This document shows, in pieces, positions 1-5,123 of a DNA stretch of 5,745 bases. The notes beneath the pieces were generated by a model. That model made no database searches. It was not told where the DNA came from and was given only the letters and a program-made list of their open reading frames with translations. Source of the stretch: Planctomycetota bacterium (GTDB taxonomy: Bacteria; Planctomycetota; Planctomycetia; Planctomycetales; Planctomycetaceae); the NCBI GenBank assembly GCA_023429275.1, contig JAEYWB010000515.1, forward strand, positions 1 to 5,745. Reading direction: 5' to 3'. Position 1 is the stretch's first letter, and the number at the start of each line of letters is the position of its first letter. The position numbers were made by a program, and so were the translations under genes.

Positions 1-2
1 CC

Positions 3-86
3 GGGGAGCCGATCCACAACAAGCGGTTCCGGTTGCTCAACTCGGCGATCTACGAAGACCTGGGCCTGGCCCGCCCGACGGCGTAA
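3..86 (+). CDS. C-terminal end of an unrecognised protein (5' end outside window)
   Basis: Reading from base 3 gives 27 codons with no stop, ending at TAA (84-86). The tail is GEPIHNKRFRLLNSAIYED followed by LGLARPTA. It has a mixed charged and hydrophobic composition typical of a real soluble protein end and ends cleanly before an intergenic hairpin. I do not recognise the family from this fragment. No signal, membrane span or motif is visible. It converges with the secreted helical-repeat gene, with 83 bp between the stop codons. An open frame of 27 codons is weak proof in GC-rich DNA, so the call rests on the plausible composition and on the ordinary spacing to the next gene. Confidence 0.6.
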   Translation, partial: GEPIHNKRFRLLNSAIYEDLGLARPTA

Positions 87-128
87 GGCTCCGGCGTGCT
101 GGCCCGATTCGCCGAGAATGTCGTCTAT

Positions 129-160
129 CGCTCTGCGAAAGAACGCCCTTTCGCGGAGCG
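129..160. terminator. Hairpin between convergent genes, likely bidirectional terminator or dispersed repeat
   Basis: The arms CGCTCTGCGAAAG (129-141) and CTTTCGCGGAGCG (148-160) pair over 13 bp around the loop AACGCC. The only non-Watson-Crick position is a G-T, which is a U-G wobble if the + strand is transcribed. It lies 42 bp after the stop of the first gene and 9 bp after the stop of the - strand gene, so it could end transcripts from both sides. No T-run follows on either strand, so a Rho-independent mechanism is not proven. From memory, very similar CGCGGAGCG/CTTTCGC elements occur between many planctomycete genes, so this may be one copy of a dispersed palindromic family. Confidence 0.65.
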
Positions 161-169
161 GAAGGCGAC

Positions 170-1384
170 TTACAGCTCGACCCCTTCGATCGCGATGATC
201 TCACCCATCACGATCCCCCCCGCACTCTCACGGCGCCACTCGGCCCACTGGCGGAACGCCTTGTCCCGCTCTTCCTCTGTCGCAAAGCCGGTCGTATTCG
301 GGACGAACAGAAACTTGGGGCTGGCGGCAAGGTTCCGGAACCCGAACTCGCGCGGCGACTGCCGCATCAGGTGAATGGAGGCGACGAGAGCGACGTCCCG
401 GATCTGCGATGTGACGTGTTCCCGCTCACCGTTCTTCTTCTCCAGGCTCCAATCGGCGAACCGTGTCTCATCGTCGAGGAGCGGTTCCAGGTCGATGACA
501 TTCTCCGAGGTCCCCTTCTGGGCGATGTGGAGGACCGCTTCGACAAGGGAAGCGTCCCGGTCGACGCGCTCCCGGACCGCCCCCTGGATCATCTCGAGAG
601 CGGGGATGGAGGCCTCCTCGAGGTCGAACCGCTGCGCCATCGCAAACCGGCTCTCGGCGGTTCCCGCTCCCTTCCGCTGGACCCACTTGCCGAGAAGCCG
701 CTGCAGCTCCTCGTGGCTCTCTCCATGGCGAATCGCGGAGTGTGTCTGGCTCAGCGTCAGGAGGTGGGACACCTGGATCTGGGCGACCCGGTCGAGCGGG
801 CACTCCGGAGAGGAGGCGAGGTAAAGGATCGTGGCGAAGGTCTCGAGCGAAAAATTGCGGGAGTCCTGCTGCCAGGGGAAGACGTCGCTGAACAGGCTGT
901 TGAAGGCGGGCTGCAGTTCGACCGATCGATCGACGAGAGCGGTCAGGGCCTCGGCGTGCGCCAGGAACATGGAAAGATACAGCTTCGCCGCCTCGGGCGA
1001 ATCGCCGACAGTTTCCGCGAACCGCTCCCAGCCGACCGGCGCGAGCTTCGGATCGCCGGTTTCGCCGAACCGCTCGAACTGACGCTCCAGCACACGCCTC
1101 TGAACGACCTTGAGGAGCCGCCTCGCCCGAAGCTGGACTTCGGGATGGGCCGACTCCGCCTGGATCTTCAGGGGGCCGTAGACGTCCTCGGGGTTCGCGA
1201 GAATCTGCTGCTCCGCGGTATGCCGCTCCTGGAAGCGGGGCGATCCCAGCTTGCGGACAATCTGCTCAGGCGTGTCGGCCTGGAGGGCTGCCGGCAGAAC
1301 CGCAAGCGACGCGGCCGCGAGACCGCACCCGGCCAGTCGGCCCAGTGCGACAGTTCTGATTTCCATTCGGCGCAGGCCAGTCAT
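170..1384 (-). CDS. Secreted HEAT-like helical-repeat protein, planctomycete type, function unknown
   Basis: The protein has 404 residues. Residues 1-36 form a signal peptide: basic start (MTGLRRMEIR), hydrophobic stretch around 20-34, and a likely signal peptidase I site after ALQA (36). LAGC at 17-20 resembles a lipobox, but an Arg at 16 breaks the hydrophobic core before it, so a lipoprotein is less likely. Residues 38-97 look like HEAT-type helices (QIVRKLGSPRFQERHTAEQQ, then an LRARRLL helix). Residues 100-320 are helical with no motif I know. Residues 322-386 (SQIRDVALVASIHLM, FGF, LF, TTGFATEEERDKAFRQW) match from memory the closing segment of uncharacterised planctomycete HEAT-like secreted proteins. 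The start at 1384 was chosen over the ATG at 1471 because GGAGGAG lies 8 nt upstream and the signal peptide then begins properly; ATG 1366 is a weaker alternative. There are no catalytic residues to name. It probably acts as a periplasmic or envelope scaffold, which is inference. Confidence 0.85.
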   Translation of the reverse strand: MTGLRRMEIRTVALGRLAGCGLAAASLAVLPAALQADTPEQIVRKLGSPRFQERHTAEQQILANPEDVYGPLKIQAESAHPEVQLRARRLLKVVQRRVLERQFERFGETGDPKLAPVGWERFAETVGDSPEAAKLYLSMFLAHAEALTALVDRSVELQPAFNSLFSDVFPWQQDSRNFSLETFATILYLASSPECPLDRVAQIQVSHLLTLSQTHSAIRHGESHEELQRLLGKWVQRKGAGTAESRFAMAQRFDLEEASIPALEMIQGAVRERVDRDASLVEAVLHIAQKGTSENVIDLEPLLDDETRFADWSLEKKNGEREHVTSQIRDVALVASIHLMRQSPREFGFRNLAASPKFLFVPNTTGFATEEERDKAFRQWAEWRRESAGGIVMGEIIAIEGVEL

Positions 1385-1392
1385 CAGAGACG

Positions 1393-1399
1393 CTCCTCC
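1393..1399 (-). promoter_or_regulatory. Strong Shine-Dalgarno site GGAGGAG
   Basis: On the - strand GGAGGAG is followed by an 8-nt spacer and ATG at 1384. This decides the start of the secreted helical-repeat protein 29 codons inside the longest open frame. It is the only well-spaced strong Shine-Dalgarno site I see before a gene in this window. Confidence 0.8.
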
Positions 1400-1570
1400 G
1401 AGATCGGTCGGGGCTGCCGTTTGGCCGCTGTCCCGACCGAAGTTCCTCCGTTCGCCGAACGCATCCTTCATCCTATCCCGCCTGCCGTTCAGGGGCGAGA
1501 GCGATTCATCCGCTGTTCACGTCCGTCCCGTCTCTTCAGGCGACAGACGAAAAGCCGCCACGAACGGCCC

Positions 1571-1606
1571 ACTCCGCGCGGAGTTGTCAAGACCGGCCGG
1601 TCCTGA
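1571..1606. promoter_or_regulatory. Two adjacent palindromes, operator-like
   Basis: ACTCCGCGCGGAGT (1571-1584) is a perfect 14-bp palindrome. Two bases later TCAAGACCGGCCGGTCCTGA (1587-1606) is palindromic except for one base pair, with a perfect 12-bp core GACCGGCCGGTC. Both sit just upstream of the -35 hexamer at 1621, inside a divergent spacer, where a dimeric regulator could bind. In GC-rich DNA such palindromes are more likely by chance, and they could instead be a hairpin-type repeat. Confidence 0.45.
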
Positions 1607-1620
1607 TCGGAGAACGCGGA

Positions 1621-1650
1621 TTGATCGCATTTCAACCCCGCGCGTACAAT
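1621..1650 (+). promoter_or_regulatory. Sigma-70-type promoter of the PAS-GAF-receiver gene
   Basis: The -35 is TTGATC (1621-1626, four of six to consensus), the spacer is 18 bp, and the -10 is TACAAT (1645-1650, five of six). Transcription would begin near 1657, leaving a leader of about 100 nt. The in-frame TTG at 1621 is part of this -35 element, which argues against it as a translation start. Confidence 0.65.
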
Positions 1651-1758
1651 TCCCCGTCTCTGTGGCAGACGAGACTCACAAAGGCGCGGGTGCCAGGCGT
1701 GATTGGCGCCCGGCGGCCTTGGGAAAGTGTCTGCCGACGCTGGGTAGTGATTGGTCGC

Positions 1759-3495
1759 ATGACTCGTCCCAAGTTTCTCGTGTATGGCCGCTCGGACTCC
1801 TGTCTTCAGGATGTCGCGGCGGGACTGTCGACGAAGTGCGACGTCACGACGGTTCAGACTCTCGACGAAGCCGTGGCCGCTCTCCGCGAGGGAAGCATCC
1901 ACGGCTTTTGTGTCCTCAACGAGGGAGCCTCGCCGAGCGAGTTCCTTCTGGAGGCGGGCGGAATCCTGAAGGCTCTGCCGCAGGGGATTGCCCTCCTCGA
2001 CCTGCGGGGGCATATTCTCTGGGCGAACCCCCAGTTCCACAGCTTGAGCGGTGCCAAAGGGGAGGCGGCGGGCAAGCGGTTTTTCGACGTCTTCGAGCGG
2101 ATGCAGTTTCTTCCAGGCGAGCTCTCGCCGATCCAGACGGCGCTGAATACGAACGAGCTCGCATCGGCGACGGTCAAGACAGGCGACCAGACTTACCTGA
2201 ATGTCGAGATGAAGCCGGTCTCGGATTCCGAAGGTGCGGGGGCGGCGTACCTGATCGGGATTGTGCACGACGTTTCGTCCGCCGTGACCGCCCGACAGAA
2301 GATTGAAGCGATCTATGCCGCCGGGTTCGAGCTCGGGGACCTGCAGCCGGAAGAGGTGGTGGACCTCTCCGTCGAAGACCGGGTCGAACTGCTCAAGGAC
2401 AAGATCCTCCGCTATACCAAGGACCTGCTGAAGTTCGAAACGGTCGAGATCCGCCTCCTCGATGAACAGACGGGCGTTCTGAAACCGCTGCTGTCCGTCG
2501 GCATGGGAACCGCCTCGGAGCGGGAACTGAAGGCCCTGCCGGAGCTGAACGGCGTCACCGGCTACGTCGCGACGACCGGTCAGAGTTACCTGTGTCTCGA
2601 TACCCAGAAGGACTGCCACTACCTCCCCGGTGCGCCCGGGGCCCGCAGTTCGCTCACCGTTCCCCTCGTCCTGCACGACCAGATCCTCGGGACGTTCAAC
2701 GTCGAAAGCACGAAGCCTGGGGCGTTCTCGGACAGCGATCTCCGCTTCCTCGAGCTCTTTTCCCGGGAAGTCGCCGTCGCCCTCAATACGCTCGAGCTCC
2801 TGATTGCCGAGAAGGTGACCACCGCGGCGAACAGCACGAAGCAGATGCTCTTTGACGTCGCCGATCCGGTCGACGAGATCCTGAACGACGCGACGTACAT
2901 CCTCGAGAAGTTCGGCGACAAGCTCCCCGCGGCCTGCAGCCGGCTTCAGAACATCCTGACGCACACCCGCGAGATCCGCAACGCGATCCGCAAGGCCGGG
3001 GACCTCGCCGGCACGGGGGTGGGCAAGGGGCTCACGAACCAGTTCCAGCACCCCAAGCTTCGTCACATGCGGGTGCTGATCGTCGACTCGGACAAGGAGA
3101 TCCGCCGCTCGGGCCACGAGCTGCTCGGCCGGTTCGGGGCGAGCGTCGAGACCGCCCATAATGGTGAAGAAGCCCTCATGATGATCCGGACGCACCGCTA
3201 CGACGCGGTCGTCGCGGACATCCGCCTTCCGGATCTCAAGGGGTCGGAGTTCTTCCAGAAGGTGCTGGAAATCGACAGCCGGGTGGAAGTGATCCTGATG
3301 GCTGGTTTCGGCTACGACGCCAACCACTCGATCGTGAAGGCCCGGCAGATGGGCCTCCGGTCGGTGATCTACAAGCCGTTCCGCCTCGACCAGCTCGTCA
3401 AGGCGGTGGAGATGGCGGGGAACGCGAACGGGGCCGCGACGAACGGCGCTGCGACGAACGGGGCGACCAAGGCCGCAACGCCGGTCGGGAGCTGA
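1759..3495 (+). CDS. PAS-GAF protein with kinase-dead DHp-like segment and C-terminal receiver domain
   Basis: This is a 578-residue cytoplasmic signalling protein with no membrane span. In order: residues 1-60 resemble a worn receiver domain (KFLVYGRSDS, EAVAALREG, GFCVL); 67-179 a PAS sensor (GILKALPQGIALLDLRGHIL, ending YLIGIVHDV); 206-350 a GAF domain (VTGYVATTGQ, SLTVPLV, ILGTFNVES, LELFSREVAVAL); 352-415 a helical pair laid out like a histidine-kinase DHp domain; 437-555 a receiver; then an NGAAT-repeat tail. In the DHp-like part LFDVADPVDEIL aligns with the usual AHEIRNPLNAIL, so Phe365 replaces the phospho-accepting His. No ATP-binding kinase domain follows. The receiver keeps D443, phosphorylatable D487 (VVADIRLPD) and K539 (YKP), but the acid pair is D-S (S444) and the switch Thr is Ala515. 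ATG 1759 was chosen because the longer frame from TTG 1621 overlaps the promoter; GTG 1747 is possible, and no Shine-Dalgarno site is seen. It probably senses a ligand or redox signal and takes a phosphate from another kinase, which is inference. Confidence 0.9.
   Translation: MTRPKFLVYGRSDSCLQDVAAGLSTKCDVTTVQTLDEAVAALREGSIHGFCVLNEGASPSEFLLEAGGILKALPQGIALLDLRGHILWANPQFHSLSGAKGEAAGKRFFDVFERMQFLPGELSPIQTALNTNELASATVKTGDQTYLNVEMKPVSDSEGAGAAYLIGIVHDVSSAVTARQKIEAIYAAGFELGDLQPEEVVDLSVEDRVELLKDKILRYTKDLLKFETVEIRLLDEQTGVLKPLLSVGMGTASERELKALPELNGVTGYVATTGQSYLCLDTQKDCHYLPGAPGARSSLTVPLVLHDQILGTFNVESTKPGAFSDSDLRFLELFSREVAVALNTLELLIAEKVTTAANSTKQMLFDVADPVDEILNDATYILEKFGDKLPAACSRLQNILTHTREIRNAIRKAGDLAGTGVGKGLTNQFQHPKLRHMRVLIVDSDKEIRRSGHELLGRFGASVETAHNGEEALMMIRTHRYDAVVADIRLPDLKGSEFFQKVLEIDSRVEVILMAGFGYDANHSIVKARQMGLRSVIYKPFRLDQLVKAVEMAGNANGAATNGAATNGATKAATPVGS
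3427..3468 (+). repeat. In-frame 15-bp tandem repeat coding NGAAT units
   Basis: Two units of 15 bp (3427-3441 and 3442-3456) and a shortened third (3457-3468) encode NGAAT, NGAAT and NGAT at residues 557-570 of the receiver protein. They lie beyond the last receiver helix. They form a flexible Ala/Asn/Thr tail that is probably prone to copy-number change by slippage. Confidence 0.75.
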
Positions 3496-3523
3496 GACGC
3501 CGAACTTGACCGACCGTTTCACC

Positions 3524-3598
3524 GCGACTCGCCAGCGGAGCGCGGTCAAGCTGGCGGCGACATGGCAACGTTCGAACCGCGCTCCGCTGGCGCGTCGC
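3524..3598. repeat. Near-perfect 23-bp inverted repeat with 29-bp spacer
   Basis: The left arm (3524-3546) contains CGCCAGCGGAGCGCGGT and the right arm (3576-3598) contains ACCGCGCTCCGCTGGCG. The inner 17 bp are perfectly complementary; beyond one mismatch (3529/3593) another 5 bp pair, giving 22 of 23. The unpaired middle is 3547-3575. It starts 28 bp after the stop of the receiver protein, so the transcript would fold into a long stem-loop able to stabilise or end the mRNA. No T-run follows, so it may equally be a dispersed palindromic element of the REP-doublet type. Confidence 0.75.
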
Positions 3599-3660
3599 TG
3601 CTATCGGGACGCGGGTTGGCTTGCGGCAGCCTGAGCGACACGCGATCAGTTCGGTCCGGC

Positions 3661-3708
3661 GTAGTCCCGCCAGGGACGGAAGGAAATAGCCCCCCGTGCA
3701 ACGGGGGG
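3661..3708 (+). repeat. REP-like palindrome copy 1 with adjoining hairpin
   Basis: The unit GTAGTCCCGCCAGGGACG begins at 3661 and contains the small stem GTCCC-GCCA-GGGAC (3664-3677), followed by GAAGGA. Six bases later comes an 8-bp hairpin, CCCCCCGT (3690-3697) and ACGGGGGG (3701-3708), with the loop GCA. The same unit recurs at 3728, and reversed at 3817-3797. From memory this unit plus a GC hairpin is a common intergenic element in planctomycete genomes; I could not check this. Confidence 0.7.
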
Positions 3709-3727
3709 GACAGCCGACATCAATTGA

Positions 3728-3817
3728 GTAGTCCCGCCAGGGACGAAAGAATCAGCCCATGCTCGCTCTCACGGGCTCCTGGCTCTCCGTAGTATCTCTT
3801 TCGTCCCTGACGGGACT
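3728..3817. repeat. Inverted pair of the REP-like palindrome (copies 2 and 3)
   Basis: Copy 2 (3728-3750) reads GTAGTCCCGCCAGGGACG then AAAGA on the + strand. Copy 3 (3797-3817) is the same unit on the - strand, differing within the shared AGTCCC-to-AAAGA part only in its loop (GTCA for GCCA). Between them are 46 bp with a weak AGCCC/GGGCT stem (3754-3758 and 3773-3777). Two REP units in opposite orientation are the arrangement of a REPIN, a mobile palindromic element moved in trans by a RAYT transposase. No such enzyme is in this window. Copy 3 ends 18 bp before the stop codon of the KaiC-like gene and could affect its 3' end. Confidence 0.7.
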
Positions 3818-3835
3818 CACCCGATCCGAGTGGCC

Positions 3836-4723
3836 CTATCCCAGCAGCTCGATCCCCTTGTCCGTGATCTGGTAGGGGACAATCTCTTCCGAGCACTTGC
3901 TGCCTCGGTGCTTCGCGACGTACAGCGCCCGGCCCAGCTTCGCCCCGTCGCGGATCTTCCCCATCAGGATGATCGTGTTCGCGTTCGACAGGACGTCTCC
4001 CGTCTCGATCTTGCGGGCCAGGAGATCTTCGAGCATCACCTCGTGCGACGTGCAGAGGATCATGCAGCCGAGCGAGGCGTTGTCGTAGGTATGCCGGGCG
4101 ATCGTTTCGGCGTGCTCGCGGTAGTGGGCCCGGAACAGGTCGCGGGCGACCCACTCCGCCTCCTTCTGGAAGATCTGGTGATAGATGTATTCGAAGAGCT
4201 CGAACTGGAACGAGTCGCTCGCCCGGTCGCTCGGCTCGACCCCGTCGATCAGGCACCTCCGCACGCCGTGGACGAAGTTGCCGTAGAAGAACGCGATCGT
4301 CTGTTCGAGCTTCCGGTTCAGCTCGATCTTCCACTCCCTCTGGCCATCCTCATCCAGGTCGGAAAACGTCACGCGGCGTCCGGAGCGGTTGAAGAGGTGC
4401 GCGCTGTCGAACCGGGCCTTGTCCCGGTCCCACAGGGTTTCGGGCGGGGCGTAAAGATTGATTGGCATTTCGCGGAGCGCCCAGTCGGCGATCCGCCCGG
4501 CGTAGTCGGCGTGGTTCTGGGAGTCCCCCCGGGCGGTCAGGTCGAACAGGACACCCCGTTCCCCCTCCTGCGACCGTCCGGCGTCAAGAAACTGGATCCC
4601 AAACTGTGTCTTTCCGATGCCCGTGGCTCCGAGAACGACGCCCAGCTTGCCGGGAAGGAGTCCTCCTCCGAGGAGTTCGTCGAGACGGGGAAGTCCGGTC
4701 GTAATTCGCTGCGGAGAAGACAT
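3836..4723 (-). CDS. KaiC/RadA-type RecA-fold ATPase with altered catalytic site
   Basis: This is a 295-residue cytoplasmic protein with a single RecA-fold domain of the KaiC family. It opens with [20 protein letters not shown] (6-25), the usual KaiC entry. Walker A is GATGIGKT (32-39) with K38 and T39. The Walker B strand is RCLID (156-160) with D160. It closes with [14 protein letters not shown] (263-276) and ITDKGIEL (286-293), typical of the family's C-terminal strands. Where KaiC has the paired catalytic glutamates (VTFEE), this protein reads LFDLTARGD (59-67), so ATP hydrolysis may be slow or use other residues. A long helical insert (about 100-155 and 170-215) separates the core motifs. 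ATG 4723 was chosen because family members begin close to this motif; GTG 4747 would add eight residues. Neither has a Shine-Dalgarno site. It converges with the PAS-GAF-receiver gene. KaiC relatives act as ATP-driven switches in signalling, but the partner here is unknown, and no KaiA or KaiB is present. Confidence 0.85.
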   Translation of the reverse strand: MSSPQRITTGLPRLDELLGGGLLPGKLGVVLGATGIGKTQFGIQFLDAGRSQEGERGVLFDLTARGDSQNHADYAGRIADWALREMPINLYAPPETLWDRDKARFDSAHLFNRSGRRVTFSDLDEDGQREWKIELNRKLEQTIAFFYGNFVHGVRRCLIDGVEPSDRASDSFQFELFEYIYHQIFQKEAEWVARDLFRAHYREHAETIARHTYDNASLGCMILCTSHEVMLEDLLARKIETGDVLSNANTIILMGKIRDGAKLGRALYVAKHRGSKCSEEIVPYQITDKGIELLG

Positions 4724-4750
4724 GGGCAAGTTGAAACGAATCGGCACTGG

Positions 4751-4776
4751 TCAGCGGCACGGCTCAGCGGCACGGC
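4751..4776. repeat. Perfect tandem duplication of a 13-mer
   Basis: TCAGCGGCACGGC occurs twice back to back (4751-4763 and 4764-4776). It lies 28 bp upstream of the chosen start of the KaiC-like gene, in its probable leader or promoter region. It could be a pair of regulator sites or a simple slippage product. Confidence 0.7.
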
Positions 4777-4780
4777 CGCG

Positions 4781-4793
4781 GCGGGAAACCCGC
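4781..4793. other. Short perfect hairpin upstream of the KaiC-like gene
   Basis: GCGGG-AAA-CCCGC forms a 5-bp stem with a 3-base loop. It follows the tandem 13-mer by four bases. No role is evident; it is too short to be a confident terminator, and in GC-rich DNA it may be chance. Confidence 0.35.
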
Positions 4794-4804
4794 AGTGTGA
4801 CGAG

Positions 4805-4828
4805 GCGGGTTCGAATCGACCACTCCGC
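4805..4828 (+). other. tRNA T-arm-like string, possible tRNA 3'-end fragment
   Basis: GCGGGTTCGAATCGACC (4805-4821) contains the T-loop signature GTTCGAATC, and it is followed by ACTCCGC (4822-4828), the 3' acceptor strand expected of a leucine-type tRNA starting GCGGAGT. Only the closing G-C pair of the T-stem is kept, and I find no matching 5' half, D-arm or anticodon arm upstream. It is therefore not a functional tRNA. It may be a remnant or attachment-site relic, or coincidence. Confidence 0.25.
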
Positions 4829-4883
4829 TGAAGGTCTGTGAACCGGAGGAAATGCCGGAAAGTGATCCGTCGACTCCGGCCTC

Positions 4884-4892
4884 TGCTATCCT
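4884..4892 (+). promoter_or_regulatory. Extended -10 promoter of the membrane-protein operon
   Basis: TGCTATCCT gives a TGn extension followed by TATCCT, four of six to the -10 consensus. Only a weak -35 (GTGATC, 4862-4867, spacer 19) is visible, which fits an extended -10 promoter. Transcription would start near 4899, about seven bases before the ATG at 4906. Confidence 0.45.
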
Positions 4893-4905
4893 GCCGTGAA
4901 ACATT

Positions 4906-5112
4906 ATGCAGATGGGACTTCTTCTTCCGGCAGCCCTGCTGTTCCCGCTCGCGTGGGGATGGGTGACTTATGTCGTCGTTTCCAGGCTCTGGCCGCGGTC
5001 TGCATCGTCCGATTCTCCGGCGACGATGTCATCGGAAATCGACGCCACGGCGCAGCGCCTCGCGCGGCACGAGCGCGAAGTCGAATCGGTGACTCACAAC
5101 TTCCAGATCTGA
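4906..5112 (+). CDS. Small single-span membrane protein, function unknown
   Basis: The protein has 68 residues. Residues 4-25 (LLLPAALLFPLAWGWVTYVV region) form one hydrophobic span, followed by R27 and R31, which by the positive-inside rule puts the C-terminal tail in the cytoplasm. Residues 43-60 (SEIDATAQRLARHEREVE) look like a charged amphipathic helix. I do not recognise a family. The stop is 11 bp before the permease start, so the two are probably co-transcribed, and the small protein may be a partner or stabiliser of the permease. There is no Shine-Dalgarno site, and the likely promoter leaves almost no leader. ATG 4912 is an alternative start two codons in. Confidence 0.65.
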   Translation: MQMGLLLPAALLFPLAWGWVTYVVVSRLWPRSASSDSPATMSSEIDATAQRLARHEREVESVTHNFQI

Positions 5113-5123
5113 CGCGTGAGCCC

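Larger units (their letters stand above)
1385..1758. other. Divergent intergenic region between secreted protein and PAS-GAF-receiver gene
   Basis: This is 374 bp between two divergently transcribed starts. It holds the Shine-Dalgarno site of the - strand gene, two neighbouring palindromes (1571-1584 and 1587-1606), a + strand promoter (1621-1650) and a leader of about 100 nt before the ATG at 1759. For the - strand gene a perfect TTGACA can be read at 1590-1585, but no TATAAT-like hexamer lies 16-18 bp beyond it, so I cannot place its promoter. I see no small gene or RNA gene here. Confidence 0.7.
3496..3835. other. Repeat-dense convergent intergenic region
   Basis: These 340 bp separate the convergent receiver-protein and KaiC-like genes. 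They hold a 75-bp inverted-repeat element (3524-3598), a REP-like palindrome with its own G/C hairpin (3661-3708), and an inverted pair of the same REP-like palindrome (3728-3817). Between 3599 and 3660 I see nothing. Reading frames here look like repeats rather than proteins. There is no transposase or RNA gene. Confidence 0.75.

Noticed and set aside
1585..1590. Perfect TTGACA on the - strand as a -35 for the secreted-protein gene
   Set aside because: No -10-like hexamer lies 16-18 bp downstream on that strand.
371..1606. A 411-codon open frame on the + strand opposite the secreted helical-repeat gene
   Set aside because: The opposite strand has a signal peptide, a strong Shine-Dalgarno site and a family-like C-terminus; this frame has none and runs through the divergent promoter region.
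1251..2306. A 351-codon + strand frame spanning the divergent spacer
   Set aside because: It overlaps two real genes in the wrong frame and is Arg/Gly/Pro-rich without a recognisable domain.
3482..3520. Hairpin CGGTCGG/CCGACCG followed by TTT as an intrinsic terminator of the receiver-protein gene
   Set aside because: The loop is 21 bases, the left arm is inside the coding end, and the T-run has only three bases.
1489..3549. A 686-codon open frame on the - strand opposite the PAS-GAF-receiver gene
   Set aside because: It lies fully antisense to a gene with clear domains and a promoter, and its translation is the Asp/Arg/Val/His-rich pattern typical of antisense frames in GC-rich DNA, with no domain.
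3562..3792. A 76-codon + strand frame in the convergent spacer
   Set aside because: It is made of the inverted repeat and REP-like units read through, not of protein-like sequence.
3661..3817. CRISPR array
   Set aside because: There are only three copies, one inverted, with unequal spacing and internal palindromes; no cas gene is present.
4781..4828. A complete tRNA gene on the + strand
   Set aside because: The T-stem does not pair and no anticodon arm, D-arm or 5' acceptor strand can be found.
3830..4831. A 333-codon open frame on the + strand opposite the KaiC-like ATPase
   Set aside because: It is a shadow of a gene with intact Walker motifs and shows no domain of its own.
4903..4908. 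CATAAT on the - strand as a -10 for the KaiC-like gene
   Set aside because: No -35 is found at proper spacing and the hexamer overlaps the start codon of the opposite gene.
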